Source of the DNA: Natrinema salsiterrestre
GTDB taxonomy: Archaea; Halobacteriota; Halobacteria; Halobacteriales; Natrialbaceae
Direction: 5' to 3'
NCBI RefSeq assembly: GCF_029502005.1
Contig: NZ_JAMQOT010000003.1
Span: forward strand, 419,571 to 483,570
DNA: 64,000 nucleotides
Numbering within the stretch: position 1 is the first letter of the stretch; each line of letters starts with the position of its first letter. The translations under genes were made by a program, and so were the position numbers. The notes under the pieces are model-generated. The model saw only the letters and a program-made list of their open reading frames with translations. It searched no databases and was not told the origin of the DNA. Of this stretch, positions 25,658-33,890 are shown piece by piece.

Positions 25658-27127
25658 TTAATCGCCGGGTGCGGGGTCGGGTCGATAGCCGCGACTGATG
25701 ACCTTCCAGTGGCCGGCGGCGAACCGGTAGTACGTGACGGCGGCAGGAACGAGCGTCTCGAGGATCAGTGCCGCGTAGAGCGCACCGATTCCGAGGGGCG
25801 TGACCGCCTCGAGGAACGGTACCGGGACCGCGATCGCACCGAGCGCAGCGACGGGGAGTGCGAACACGTATAGCCCGAGTAGCTGGCCGTAGAACGGCCA
25901 GCGCGTGTCGCCGCTCGCGCGGAGCGGTCCGGTCGCGCCGCCGCTCACGCCGCGGAAGACGACGCTCGCGCAGGCGACGACAATGAACGTCGTCACGAGC
26001 GGCCGGACAGACGGATCGTCGACGAAGAGGCTTCCGACCTGTCCGGCGAAGACGAGCACGACGGTCGCAGCGAAGAGATACACGGCGGTCCCGAACCAGA
26101 GCACTTCGTAGCCGTACGTGTCAGCGTCCCCTTCGTCGCCGGTTCCGAGTTCCTGTCCCACCAGACTACTGGACGCGAGCGAAAACCCCCAGCCGGGCGT
26201 ATCCATCAGATCCCGAACGCGCCGCGCGATGACGTATGCGGCCACTACGTTCGGACCGAACAGCGCGACGATGGCGAGCATCGGAAACTGGGCGGCCCGC
26301 CGAGCGACGTTCGTAAACACCAGCGGCGTCCCGATATCGATCACGTTCCGGACGTCCTCGAGGGTCGTGTACGGCCGAGCGAAGCGGACGCGAACCGGAA
26401 ACTCGCCGATCAGGGGTAACCGCCCGAACGCGAACCCGGTGACGAACGCCGTCAGTACCAGGACGTTCGCCAGTACCGTTCCGATCGCCGCACCGACCAC
26501 GCCCCACTCGAGGACGAACAGCAAGACGGCGTTGACGGCGATATTGACGACGGCGCCCCCCGCTCGGAGTACCATGGGTGTCCACGCGTCGTCGGCACCG
26601 ACGAGGGTTCGGCTTCCGATCAGGTTCAGCGCGGCGAAGGGAACGCCGAGGGCGACGACTCGAAGGTAGTCCCCGCCGTACGCGAGCGACGTTCCGTCGT
26701 TCCCGACGAGCGAGATCAGTCGTTCGGGAACGGTCCAGTAGAGGACCGCGAGCGGAACGGTGACCGCGACGACGACGAGCGCACTGGTCGTCACCGCACG
26801 CGACAGCTCCTCGGTCGCCCGGACGCTGTATCGCTGGGAGACCAGACTGATCGTCGCCCCGGCGATCCCGCCGCCGATACCGAACGCGATCGCCCAGAAG
26901 GGCGTCGCGAAGCCCACCCCAGCGATCGCTGCCGGACCGAGGGCGATCCCGACCATCGCCACGTCCGCCGCGGACTTGGACATCCGGGCGATGCCGGTCA
27001 CGATCCGCGGCCAGGCGAGGTCGGTGGTCCGCTCGGCGCGGTCCGAGTCGATGAGACCGACCCGCGCGAGCAGATACCCGATCGACAGCAGGAGCCAGCG
27101 GAACGGATTCGGCACTCGAGAAGCCAC
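25658..27127 (-). CDS. MATE-family multidrug/Na+ exporter
   Basis: A 489-residue membrane protein with about twelve helices. The N-terminal half carries the MATE pattern (RIVTGIARMSKSAADVAMVGIALGPAAIAGVGFATPFWAIAFG) and the second half repeats it around VNVARRAAQFPMLAIVALFGPNVVAAYVIARRV. Such exporters use Na+ or H+ gradients to expel cationic drugs or metabolites. The start is GTG at 27127; a TATA tract (gtataaagc on this strand) about 30 nt upstream supports it. Substrate cannot be predicted. Confidence 0.93.
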   Translation of the reverse strand: MASRVPNPFRWLLLSIGYLLARVGLIDSDRAERTTDLAWPRIVTGIARMSKSAADVAMVGIALGPAAIAGVGFATPFWAIAFGIGGGIAGATISLVSQRYSVRATEELSRAVTTSALVVVAVTVPLAVLYWTVPERLISLVGNDGTSLAYGGDYLRVVALGVPFAALNLIGSRTLVGADDAWTPMVLRAGGAVVNIAVNAVLLFVLEWGVVGAAIGTVLANVLVLTAFVTGFAFGRLPLIGEFPVRVRFARPYTTLEDVRNVIDIGTPLVFTNVARRAAQFPMLAIVALFGPNVVAAYVIARRVRDLMDTPGWGFSLASSSLVGQELGTGDEGDADTYGYEVLWFGTAVYLFAATVVLVFAGQVGSLFVDDPSVRPLVTTFIVVACASVVFRGVSGGATGPLRASGDTRWPFYGQLLGLYVFALPVAALGAIAVPVPFLEAVTPLGIGALYAALILETLVPAAVTYYRFAAGHWKVISRGYRPDPAPGD

Positions 27128-27383
27128 GATCTCCCGTACAGGATTCAGCGCTAAAACGCTTTATACATCACCGTTTTATCATTATCGATGTAGTTCGATA
27201 GGCCGTCTCACGGGCGATAGGGAACGATCGATTCAGATATTACGACAGCTCGACAGGAGACGAGCCCGTCGCCGGGCTACCGGGCGCCCGAGCGAGAGCA
27301 GTCGAAATCTCGGCCGTTTGCTACGAACCGGTGGCGCGGGTGCAGGCACCACTGGCTTGGCCCGTACCGGCGCACCCTCCGGT

Positions 27384-28052
27384 GTGAGTGGACGATTTTC
27401 GAACGCGGACGTCGGAAAACCGGTCGAGAACGAGACCGGAGAGGTATTCGGTCGGATCATTGAAACGCGGGGTGATACCGTCAGCGTCGAACCGAACCCC
27501 GGAGTGATCGCGTCGGTCAAGGCGGCTCTCGGCTGGAAACGAACACACGACGAGACGCTGGTGATTCACGAGGACGCGATCGAAACGGTGTCCGACGATA
27601 CGGTCCGGCTCGAGTCTGACCTCGACGTCGCGGCCATGCGGGCCGCAATCGGCGAACGAGACCCCAGTCCCGAGACGTTCGATGTAGGGTTCGATGCGAG
27701 GCGAAGCCGCGACGAGACGGAGCCGTTCACAGCAGTGGACGCGGATAGAGAGACGGACAGTGCCGACGAACCGGAGCCGTCCGAAAAGCGCCACCCGGCA
27801 GCGGAAGCCGACGAAGGCGGTACGGAAACCGACTCTATTCGCGCGAAAGTCGGCGACGATTCACCCGAACCCGAAAACCGAGAGGCCGATCAGGCTGCGA
27901 GTAAACCGACGAAACCGTCGGTTCCGGGGCGCTGGAACACCCCGAAGGGTCCTCCGCGCTCGACGGAACCAGCACGAGTGATGACCTCGAGATGGGTGAC
28001 GACGTTACTCTCGAGATGGGACCGCGGCCCGAAGAGACGGCGGGGGAACTGA
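27384..28052 (+). CDS. PRC-barrel domain protein, 5' part of a frameshifted gene
   Basis: From a GTG at 27384 the frame encodes a PRC-barrel-like domain (FSNADVGKPVENETGEVFG ... ALGWKRTHDETLVIHEDAIETVSDDTVRLESDL, residues about 4-80), then an acidic Asp/Glu/Ser/Thr-rich linker. After about residue 175 (nt 27905) the translation turns basic and Pro-rich (KPTKPSVPGRWNTP...), unlike a halophile protein. The acidic linker resumes in another frame, which leads into the gene listed at 27992. So residues from about 175 on are probably out of frame and the true product is one longer protein. PRC barrels bind RNA or partner proteins; the exact role is unknown. Confidence 0.6.
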   Translation: MSGRFSNADVGKPVENETGEVFGRIIETRGDTVSVEPNPGVIASVKAALGWKRTHDETLVIHEDAIETVSDDTVRLESDLDVAAMRAAIGERDPSPETFDVGFDARRSRDETEPFTAVDADRETDSADEPEPSEKRHPAAEADEGGTETDSIRAKVGDDSPEPENREADQAASKPTKPSVPGRWNTPKGPPRSTEPARVMTSRWVTTLLSRWDRGPKRRRGN

Positions 28053-29203
28053 CCGACTCGATGGACCACACCCGGACTCCCGAAGGGAACACACCCGATG
28101 AAGCCACATCGCCCGAAGAGACCGGAGACGAGCGGAAGACGACTGAGAACGGGTCATCGACCTCGAGCGACGAGTCGATCGGACGCATCGACAGCACGTC
28201 ACTCGAGGACGTCAGCGACGGAGTGGACGCCGACGAACGGCGTTCGTCTGAGGACGCTAATCTGGCGGACGAACTACACACGGGGACCGATATCGAGCCA
28301 CTCGAGGAACCGGGCGAATCCGAGACGGTCACTGTCGACGCGAGGACGGGCGGCGAAGCGAGCGTCGCACCCGACGAAGGAGACTCGAGCGTGGATCACG
28401 AATCAGCGACGACGATCGATCGGGCGCTGGGTCCCGACATCGATCCCGACACCATCGAGGGTCAACGCACCGACGTCGGGAACGGCGTCGAAACGGCCGA
28501 TCGCCGAATCGCCACCGATGACCGCGATATCGATCGTCGGTCCGCCGACACGGGCAGTGAGCACGAGAGAACGACGGTCTGTAACCGTGAGATCGAGTCC
28601 GACCGTGTCGCGGCCGAAGAGACAGCACCGGACGAACTCACAGCGATGGACGGACGTCATCGACCCACACCGGTTTCGGCACTGTTCGCCGGCCAGCGAG
28701 CGGCGCTCGAATCCGGAACCCGAACCGTCCAGCACGGGGTCGAAGCCCAGCGGCGGATTGCCGTCGGCGCACTGTCCGGGGGGTTGGCACTGCAGCGCCA
28801 GCAGCTGAAGCTGGTCGAGAGAGCGACCAGCGCGCCGTTCGAACTCGTCACCGCGATATCCGGCTCGGGGCGCGGGGAGACTGACCCCGGACTCGGTGAC
28901 CGACGCGACGAACTCGAGCAAGGGCGCGAACAACTGGTGTCCGACGCCGACCCGACGTCCCTCCCGCTCGAGTTCGTCGACGGGCTCGATAGGATGTCTC
29001 GCAAGCGCCTCACGGATGCGGATATTACGTCGCTCGACGACCTCGCCCGGGCGAACAGCGATACCGTCGCCGAGGCCGCCGGCGTCACCGAGAAGCGCGC
29101 GAAGAGCTGGATCGAACGGGTCGAGACGGAAGACCGGTCATGCCGTCAGTGGAACCCGCGATCCGAAATCGGATTCGATCGGTGTCCGGCCGCTGTGGAG
29201 TGA
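27992..29203 (+). CDS. Acidic-linker, helical and HhH-domain protein, 3' part of a frameshifted gene
   Basis: The frame is open from a TAA at about 27901 and its first ATG is at 27992. It begins with a long acidic linker (about 200 residues), followed by a helical segment (PVSALFAGQRAALESGTRTVQHGVEAQRRIAVGAL..., phasin-like in look), and ends with a helix-hairpin-helix repeat (SRKRLTDADITSLDDLARANSDTVAEAAGVTEKRAKSWIERV). The linker continues that of the PRC-barrel frame, so the two are probably one gene of about 600 codons broken by a single indel. A start at 27992 inside the linker has no promoter of its own that I can see. Confidence 0.65.
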   Translation: MGDDVTLEMGPRPEETAGELTDSMDHTRTPEGNTPDEATSPEETGDERKTTENGSSTSSDESIGRIDSTSLEDVSDGVDADERRSSEDANLADELHTGTDIEPLEEPGESETVTVDARTGGEASVAPDEGDSSVDHESATTIDRALGPDIDPDTIEGQRTDVGNGVETADRRIATDDRDIDRRSADTGSEHERTTVCNREIESDRVAAEETAPDELTAMDGRHRPTPVSALFAGQRAALESGTRTVQHGVEAQRRIAVGALSGGLALQRQQLKLVERATSAPFELVTAISGSGRGETDPGLGDRRDELEQGREQLVSDADPTSLPLEFVDGLDRMSRKRLTDADITSLDDLARANSDTVAEAAGVTEKRAKSWIERVETEDRSCRQWNPRSEIGFDRCPAAVE

Positions 29204-29279
29204 CTATCGGTACCGATGCGCCCAGATTTATTATATTCGAGAGGCTCCGTAGGAGCGTAGTACCACGAACCCTCCCGCA

Positions 29280-29696
29280 ATGACCAGCCCTGATCGATAC
29301 AAACTGTTCGGCGTCTACCTCTCGGAGGACGTCTACGACTCGCTCGCGGACTTCCTCTACGAAGAGGCCGGCGTCGTCGAGTACGACACTTACTTCGAGA
29401 CGTCCGACTCCGGGGTTCCAGCGGGCGATCCCGGCGCCGAGGCGACCGATCAACTCGTTTCGGACCTCGTCACGGCGTTCGCAGACCGCTACGACGAGGC
29501 GGATTTCGACGCCGCTCGGCGAGTCGACGACGACGCGTTCGTTCTCGCACATCTCGCCGCCGATCCGCGGACGGTGACGCGTGCCCGCGAGCGATTTCAG
29601 GCTGCCGCGACGATTCAGGACGCGGACAGCCGAACGGTTCACACCGCTATCGTGGCGGCACATCTCGGCGACCGGACCGATCTCGAGTCGCCGTAA
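29280..29696 (+). CDS. Conserved haloarchaeal protein of unknown function
   Basis: A 138-residue acidic soluble protein, MTSPDRYKLFGVYLSEDVYDSLADFLYEEAGVVEYDTYFET..., with no Cys, signal peptide or membrane segment. The composition and codon use are typical of the neighbours, so it is very likely real. I do not recognise a domain. It is mostly helical with a conserved-looking FADRYDEADFD segment. It lies 76 bp after the HhH gene in the same direction and could be co-transcribed. Confidence 0.75.
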   Translation: MTSPDRYKLFGVYLSEDVYDSLADFLYEEAGVVEYDTYFETSDSGVPAGDPGAEATDQLVSDLVTAFADRYDEADFDAARRVDDDAFVLAHLAADPRTVTRARERFQAAATIQDADSRTVHTAIVAAHLGDRTDLESP

Positions 29697-29777
29697 GCGG
29701 TCGCCGCTCGGGATCACGAGGCTGTTCGCGCGCTGAGGACGGCCTCGAGACGTCCCGCTCGACACGAACGGTCGTAC

Positions 29778-29918
29778 TCAGGCCTCCTGCAGATCGACGA
29801 TGCTCACCCAGTGATCGCCGTACTCGGCCTCGTGGTCGCTGGCATCCCTGTTCGCGTCGGCCCAGTCCGTGTGCCTGCGGTCGAAATCGCAGCTGTCACA
29901 CTGCAGCTGGTATGCCAT
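29778..29918 (-). CDS. 46-residue CxxC mini-protein
   Basis: An ATG at 29918 on the minus strand opens a 46-codon frame: MAYQLQCDSCDFDRRHTDWADA..., ending VSIVDLQEA. It has one CX2C pair followed by His residues (RRHTDW, ASDHEAEYGDHW), which together could bind one zinc. The composition is haloarchaeal. Small zinc-finger proteins of this kind are common in haloarchaea and some affect stress or metabolism, but I cannot name this one. It is convergent with the gene at 29280. Confidence 0.7.
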   Translation of the reverse strand: MAYQLQCDSCDFDRRHTDWADANRDASDHEAEYGDHWVSIVDLQEA

Positions 29919-30550
29919 GTTGGGTGCTACCACCCCAGTCGGCTTAAACCTCCCCGCTCCGATCTCCTGTGGGTAGTATCTGCACGTCGGTTTCGATGCC
30001 GGTTTCGAGGGGCCGATAGCTGAGGCCCTCGCCTGATAGGTATTCGAGTCCTCGAGCGAAGAGCAATCGATTTCGAACCACTACTCAGGTGATAGGAGGG
30101 ACCGTGGTTGCTATAAGATACAGGCAATCCACACTCTCGGAGCGACGATCCGGTCCAAGCTGGAATTAGGAATTGAACCTAACTCTCTACCGAACATATG
30201 GTAGTGCCTCGCCTTGAGGGCCGTTCCAGCGCGTTGCCGTTCGAACGATCACTTCGAATTCGAATCACAGTCGCCTGCGGTGGAATCCGATCGTCCGAAA
30301 TCGTTCTCTGTCAGGTCACGGTACAGTCCCTACTCGGATAAAAGTTGAGAGTGACGGCAGAGCGATCTCCGGTCGGTGATGATTGCGTACGGTTTCCCTA
30401 TCGATTCATCCCAAGGCCGTTTGATTGCTATGACCACAGGAGGTGGTGATACGGCATCGTTGTCTCGCCGGACTTCTTCACTCCACTACGCGCGTCTCGT
30501 CCAGTTCAAATCTGTTCCCCGTTACGAACCCGCCCCTCGTGACAACAGTA

Positions 30551-30573
30551 GTGGGTTGGGGCAGATTTGAACC
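30551..30573. repeat. tRNA-Val 3'-end copy 1 (att-like)
   Basis: The first 22 bases repeat the last 22 bases of the tRNA-Val gene plus its flanking base exactly (starts gtgggttggggcagat). A partial inverted copy (gttcaaatctg...) lies at 30504-30523. The match covers the T arm and acceptor 3' strand, the segment many archaeal integrases use as attachment site. Confidence 0.65.
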
Positions 30574-30639
30574 ACGTCGAGACGGTCGCTCTCACTTCGT
30601 TCGGCCGCTGCAACTCGTCTAGTTCAAACTACTGACTAT

Positions 30640-30690
30640 TTTTGCCGACACGGACTCGTCGCTAGGCTCCTCGTCGTTGTGTCGGCAAAA
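30640..30690. repeat. 12-bp perfect inverted repeat (hairpin) in the att-like array
   Basis: ttttgccgacac at 30640-30651 and gtgtcggcaaaa at 30679-30690 are exact reverse complements around a 27-nt loop. The right arm directly abuts tRNA copy 2, so the hairpin is part of the repeated unit. It could act as a terminator or a protein-binding site. Confidence 0.6.
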
Positions 30691-30714
30691 GTGGGTTGGG
30701 GCAGATTTGAACCA
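30691..30714. repeat. tRNA-Val 3'-end copy 2 (att-like)
   Basis: A second exact copy of the 22-base tRNA-Val 3' segment, 140 bp from copy 1 and 111 bp from the segment inside the real tRNA. Copies 1 and 2 continue with the shared bases cacg, beyond the tRNA match. A partial inverted copy follows at 30742-30760. Confidence 0.65.
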
Positions 30715-30802
30715 CGGTCGTTCCGCTCCGCTCCACTCCCTGATTCAAATCTGCCCAACGTGACGATCCTGTTGCTCGCGGGTTTGCTCGCGACAGAAGT
30801 AG

Positions 30803-30877
30803 TGGGTTGGGGCAGATTTGAACTGCCGACTTCCTCCGTGTGAAGGAGGTATCATAACCGGACTAGATCACCAACCC
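30803..30877 (-). tRNA. tRNA-Val (anticodon CAC)
   Basis: Read on the minus strand the 75-nt gene folds as a full cloverleaf. The acceptor GGGTTGG pairs with CCAACCC and the discriminator base is A. The D arm contains AGTCCGGTTA, the anticodon arm is CCTCC-TTCACAC-GGAGG with anticodon CAC, and the T arm is GGCAG-TTCAAAT-CTGCC. CAC reads GUG codons for valine. CCA is not encoded and I see no intron. Its 3' half is the source of the two att-like copies downstream. Confidence 0.95.
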
Positions 30878-30917
30878 GCACGAGGTGCTACCTGTGCGTT
30901 CGACTTAAGACTTCCTT

Positions 30918-31193
30918 TCACCGATCGCCGTCGGACTCGCTCGAGCGGCCAGCCACGAGCCGCTTCTGCACCGAATCGACGGCTCCGCGGGTGTGCGCCA
31001 CCGCCCGGCGCTCGAGTGCGGTCGCGTCTGCCACCGCGCCCTCGAGCCGGCTGGGTTCCGGATCCGGGTCGTCGCGTCCGAAGAGTGCTCGAACGCGAGT
31101 CGTCGGTGCCTCGAGTGCGTCAGTAACGCCGAGGCGGGCGTGTTCCGCGGCGCGGGCGAGGTAGTAGCGGCTGTCTGTGAAGTGTTTGTTCAT
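30918..31193 (-). CDS. Small conserved haloarchaeal helical protein
   Basis: A 91-residue protein, MNKHFTDSRYYLARAAEHARLGVTDALEAPTTRVRALFG..., mostly helical and hydrophilic. The N-terminal KHF.D.RYYL.RA.EHA.LG pattern matches a widespread small haloarchaeal family (DUF7553-like, from memory). The ATG at 31193 is chosen; the longer frame upstream reads through non-halophile-like sequence. Function unknown. It lies 40 bp from the tRNA-Val gene on the same strand. Confidence 0.75.
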   Translation of the reverse strand: MNKHFTDSRYYLARAAEHARLGVTDALEAPTTRVRALFGRDDPDPEPSRLEGAVADATALERRAVAHTRGAVDSVQKRLVAGRSSESDGDR

Positions 31194-31571
31194 CTGATTC
31201 TCTTCCGTAGAGAGGCATCCAGCGAATATAGTCCTTTCGTAGACGACAGAATCGGACGGTCCGCGAAACGGGCGGCTTCCGTCGGGGTCCGACCACCGGA
31301 TGCCGCCTCCCCACAACAAGAGCGAGCGAAGACCGGTCGCTATGGCGGCCCATCGATCGAATATTCCCGTGCTTCGTGATCACACGCGACATCCGAATTC
31401 CGCAAATAACCGGCGTTTCACCCGGTAACACTCCCGTTAGCGAGAATATAACCGGTACGGGAACGAACCAGATAACGTAATGCAACCACAGAAGCGGTTC
31501 GCGGTGACGGATCGATTCCAGGAGATTCACGGACGACATACAACGGCCTCGAGAACGGAGGTGGGCAACTG

Positions 31572-31988
31572 ATGGCGTTCGAGAGCGGAGTCGGTGCGGT
31601 ACTGCTGCTCGTCGGTCGGTTGCTCTTCGGCGGACTCCTCGTCTTTCAGGGAGTGAACCACTTCATGCAGACGGACATGCTGGCCGGCTACGCGGAATCG
31701 AAGGGCATCCCAGCGGCGCGGTTCGGCGTCGTGGCGTCGGGAGTCATGCTCGTCCTCGGCGGCCTCGGCATCGTCCTCGGCGTCTACCCCGTGATCGCCG
31801 CGGGGATGCTGGCGGTGTTCTTCCTCGCCGTCACGCCGTTCATGCACGACTTCTGGGCAGTCCCGGAGGAGCAACAGCAAAACGAGATGACTCACTTCCT
31901 CAAGAACGTCGAACTGCTGGGCGCCTCCTTGCTCGTGTTGGTTCTCGCGGGCGAGACCTGGGGTTACGCGCTGAATATCGGACTGTAA
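31572..31988 (+). CDS. DoxX-family membrane protein
   Basis: A 138-residue protein with four hydrophobic segments. The motif LLVGRLLFGGLLVFQGVNHFM near the N-terminus and the closing LLGASLLVLVLAGETW are typical of DoxX/DoxD-like proteins, which are associated with thiol or sulfur redox and respiratory membranes. A strong Shine-Dalgarno site (GGAGGTG, 31557-31563) lies nine bases before the ATG. The exact role is not assignable. Confidence 0.9.
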   Translation: MAFESGVGAVLLLVGRLLFGGLLVFQGVNHFMQTDMLAGYAESKGIPAARFGVVASGVMLVLGGLGIVLGVYPVIAAGMLAVFFLAVTPFMHDFWAVPEEQQQNEMTHFLKNVELLGASLLVLVLAGETWGYALNIGL

Positions 31989-32144
31989 ACTGGCTACCGC
32001 TGTGCGTCGCTTCTATCGAATCGTCGTGAAACCCTCGTTTTCCACGCTCGAAGCCACCAGTTCCCCGTCACGTCGGTCGGAACCGAGCGTCGATCCAATT
32101 TTGTTTGGGGTGTGATTCAAGCGGTCGGTCAGTGAAAGGGGGCT

Positions 32145-32333
32145 ATGGCAACGAAAGAGACGGCCCCCGTTCGCGGAGAAACGAAGCGGTTCCTCGTGGA
32201 GTGCGACGGCTGTTCGTACGAGCGATCGGCTGAGGGTCGTGACGAAGCGATGCGAATCGGAACCGACCACCGACTGGAGACGGGCCACGAACCCGTCGCC
32301 GTCGAACTCCCGCCCCCAACAGAGAACGCGTAA
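32145..32333 (+). CDS. 62-residue putative zinc-binding protein
   Basis: MATKETAPVRGETKRFLVECDGCSYERSAEGRDEAMRIGTDHRLETGHEPVAVELPP... The CX2C pair followed by two spaced His residues (DHRLETGHEP) resembles a C2H2-like zinc finger, as in many tiny haloarchaeal proteins. It stands alone between DoxX and the cobalamin adenosyltransferase gene. The codon use fits a real gene. Function unknown. Confidence 0.72.
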   Translation: MATKETAPVRGETKRFLVECDGCSYERSAEGRDEAMRIGTDHRLETGHEPVAVELPPPTENA

Positions 32334-32459
32334 GTCCCCTCGCAGTCTCGGGGACGATACGCGACGAGGATGGGGTTATATCCGGTTCGATACGGTCACT
32401 GCGGAGTCTCCGCTCCCGGCGAACTACTTGAACGAACTGGGGTCGGTGGCTGTCCGGGC

Positions 32460-32993
32460 CTAGTAATCGGGTGCTTCCTCCGGTTCGCCGTCTCGAGCGT
32501 TGACGACGCGGGCAAACGTAAATAGCCCGTCCGAGAGCCGATTGAGGTACTGGACTGCGTCCTCGTTGATCTGCTCCTCTGCGGCCAGTGCGACCGCTCG
32601 GCGTTCCGCCCGCCGGCAGACCGTCCGGCAGTGGTGGAGCGCCGCTCCGTGTTCACTGCCCGTCGGGAGAATAAACGAGGTCAGGGGCTCGAGTTCCTCG
32701 TCGTACTCGTCGATCCAGTCCTCGACGGCGTCGACGTGTTCGGGACGGATCGCCGGGTCGTCCTCGTCGGGATCGGGGTTCGCGAAGTCCGCTTGCACGA
32801 CGTGGAGGTGGTTCTGAATCGCCGAGAGCCGCTCGTTAATGTCGTCGTGGTCAGTCGGTCGGACGGTTCCGATCAGGGCGTTGAGTTCGTCGACCGTTCC
32901 GTAAGCCTCGATCCGTGGGCTCGCCTTCGAAACGCGAGTCATGTCCCGGAGGTCCGTGTCTCCGTCGTCGCCGCGGCCGGTATAGATCGACAT
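32460..32993 (-). CDS. Cob(I)alamin adenosyltransferase (PduO type)
   Basis: Transfers adenosyl from ATP to cob(I)alamin or cobyrinate diamide in coenzyme B12 synthesis. The 177-residue protein starts MSIYTGRGDDGDTDL, the ATP-binding loop of PduO-type enzymes, and has VDELNALIG, the helix pattern with CRRAERRAVAL, and YLNRLSDGLFTFAR near the end. The ATG at 32993 places the loop at the N-terminus as in the family; the longer open frame adds 55 non-conserved residues. Other B12 genes are not in the window. Confidence 0.94.
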   Translation of the reverse strand: MSIYTGRGDDGDTDLRDMTRVSKASPRIEAYGTVDELNALIGTVRPTDHDDINERLSAIQNHLHVVQADFANPDPDEDDPAIRPEHVDAVEDWIDEYDEELEPLTSFILPTGSEHGAALHHCRTVCRRAERRAVALAAEEQINEDAVQYLNRLSDGLFTFARVVNARDGEPEEAPDY

Positions 32994-33126
32994 GGATGGG
33001 GGGACGGCGGGAGCATACTTAACTTCCCTGTCACCCGGAACGCAGACCGTTGCCAGCGATTCGGTCGCGGATCCGCCTGCCGCAGAAACCAATATGTTAA
33101 AATCGCTTCGCACTCTACGGCCGCGC

Positions 33127-33303
33127 ATGGCTATGGAACTCGTCCACGAGTGTCCCAACTGCGGGGGCGAAAAGACGTTCTACCGCGCCGCCAGCACGAC
33201 GCTCCACCTCGGCGAGAAGATCAAGTGGCACTGCCCGGACTGCGATTACGGATTCGTCCGCATCGGCGACAACGGAACCGCCGTCGACTCGAGTACCGCG
33301 TAA
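33127..33303 (+). CDS. Small zinc-ribbon protein
   Basis: A 58-residue protein with two CX2C knuckles, CPNC and CPDC, about 26 residues apart, making a rubredoxin-like zinc ribbon. A TATA-like tgttaaaat lies about 28 nt before the ATG at 33127, fitting a leaderless transcript; a second ATG two codons on is possible. It is divergent from the cobalamin adenosyltransferase gene. Such ribbons may bind nucleic acids or protein partners. Confidence 0.82.
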   Translation: MAMELVHECPNCGGEKTFYRAASTTLHLGEKIKWHCPDCDYGFVRIGDNGTAVDSSTA

Positions 33304-33461
33304 ACCCGGCGTCCAGCCCCGATATCGACCCTTTTCACGGAATGGCGATTCGGAATCTGCATCGACGTCCCGACGATCTCCCTCGAACGAGTGCGGAACG
33401 AGAGAGCCGTCCGTAGCGGTGAAGGAACGGGTTTCAAGTAGCGTGTTACTCGCTAGGCGGT

Positions 33462-33839
33462 ATGAATCGTCGTTACTTCCTCGCGGGGACAGCGACTACC
33501 GCGCTGGCCGGCTGTGCGGGAGCGTTCGGTACCACGAAGCGTAGTCGGCTCGACCTCACCGTACAAAACGATCGCGCCGACCAGATCACGGTTCGGATTA
33601 CGGTCAGCGACGAGGAGGGAACGATGTACGAAGACGCGTCCGATCGAATCGATAGCGGTGTCGCCCGAGCGTTCGAGGTGATCGCAGGCACGGAGGGGCG
33701 TCACGAAGTAACCGTCTCAGGTGAGGATTGGCGCGGCCAGCTCGCCTGGCACGCCGATACCTGTGCGCTTTTCGATGGGACGGTCAGGGTGACGCCCGAA
33801 AGCGTCGAAGTGGCCAGCGAGTGCATCGAGCAGCGATAG
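33462..33839 (+). CDS. Tat-exported lipoprotein of unknown function
   Basis: A 125-residue protein. The N-terminus MNRRYFLAGTATTALAGCAG has the twin Arg, a short hydrophobic segment and a lipobox LAGC, so it should be a Tat-exported lipid-anchored surface protein. The mature part (LDLTVQNDRADQITVRITVSDEEG...) is beta-rich and looks like one small Ig-like or cupredoxin-like domain with two further Cys (DTCALF, SECIEQR) that may form a disulfide. Function unknown. Confidence 0.85.
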   Translation: MNRRYFLAGTATTALAGCAGAFGTTKRSRLDLTVQNDRADQITVRITVSDEEGTMYEDASDRIDSGVARAFEVIAGTEGRHEVTVSGEDWRGQLAWHADTCALFDGTVRVTPESVEVASECIEQR

Positions 33840-33890
33840 TCCGTCGGTCTCTCCCCGCCGGCTCGAAACACCATGGGTCGGAGACTCCCG

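Larger units (their letters stand above)
29919..30802. other. Gene-free strip downstream of tRNA-Val with tRNA-derived repeats
   Basis: No credible protein gene is present. The left half (29935-30480) shows nothing I can classify. The right half contains direct and inverted copies of the tRNA-Val 3' end with hairpins between them (separate entries). Such gene-poor DNA next to a tRNA fits repeated integration and loss of mobile elements. Confidence 0.5.

Noticed and set aside
30376-30570. 64-codon frame near the tRNA-derived repeats
   Set aside because: It runs into the att-like copy 1 and its sequence looks like chance; no promoter or conserved pattern.
30504-30823. CRISPR array
   Set aside because: The repeats are few, unevenly spaced (140 and 111 bp) and identical to a tRNA end, which explains them better; no cas genes are in the window.
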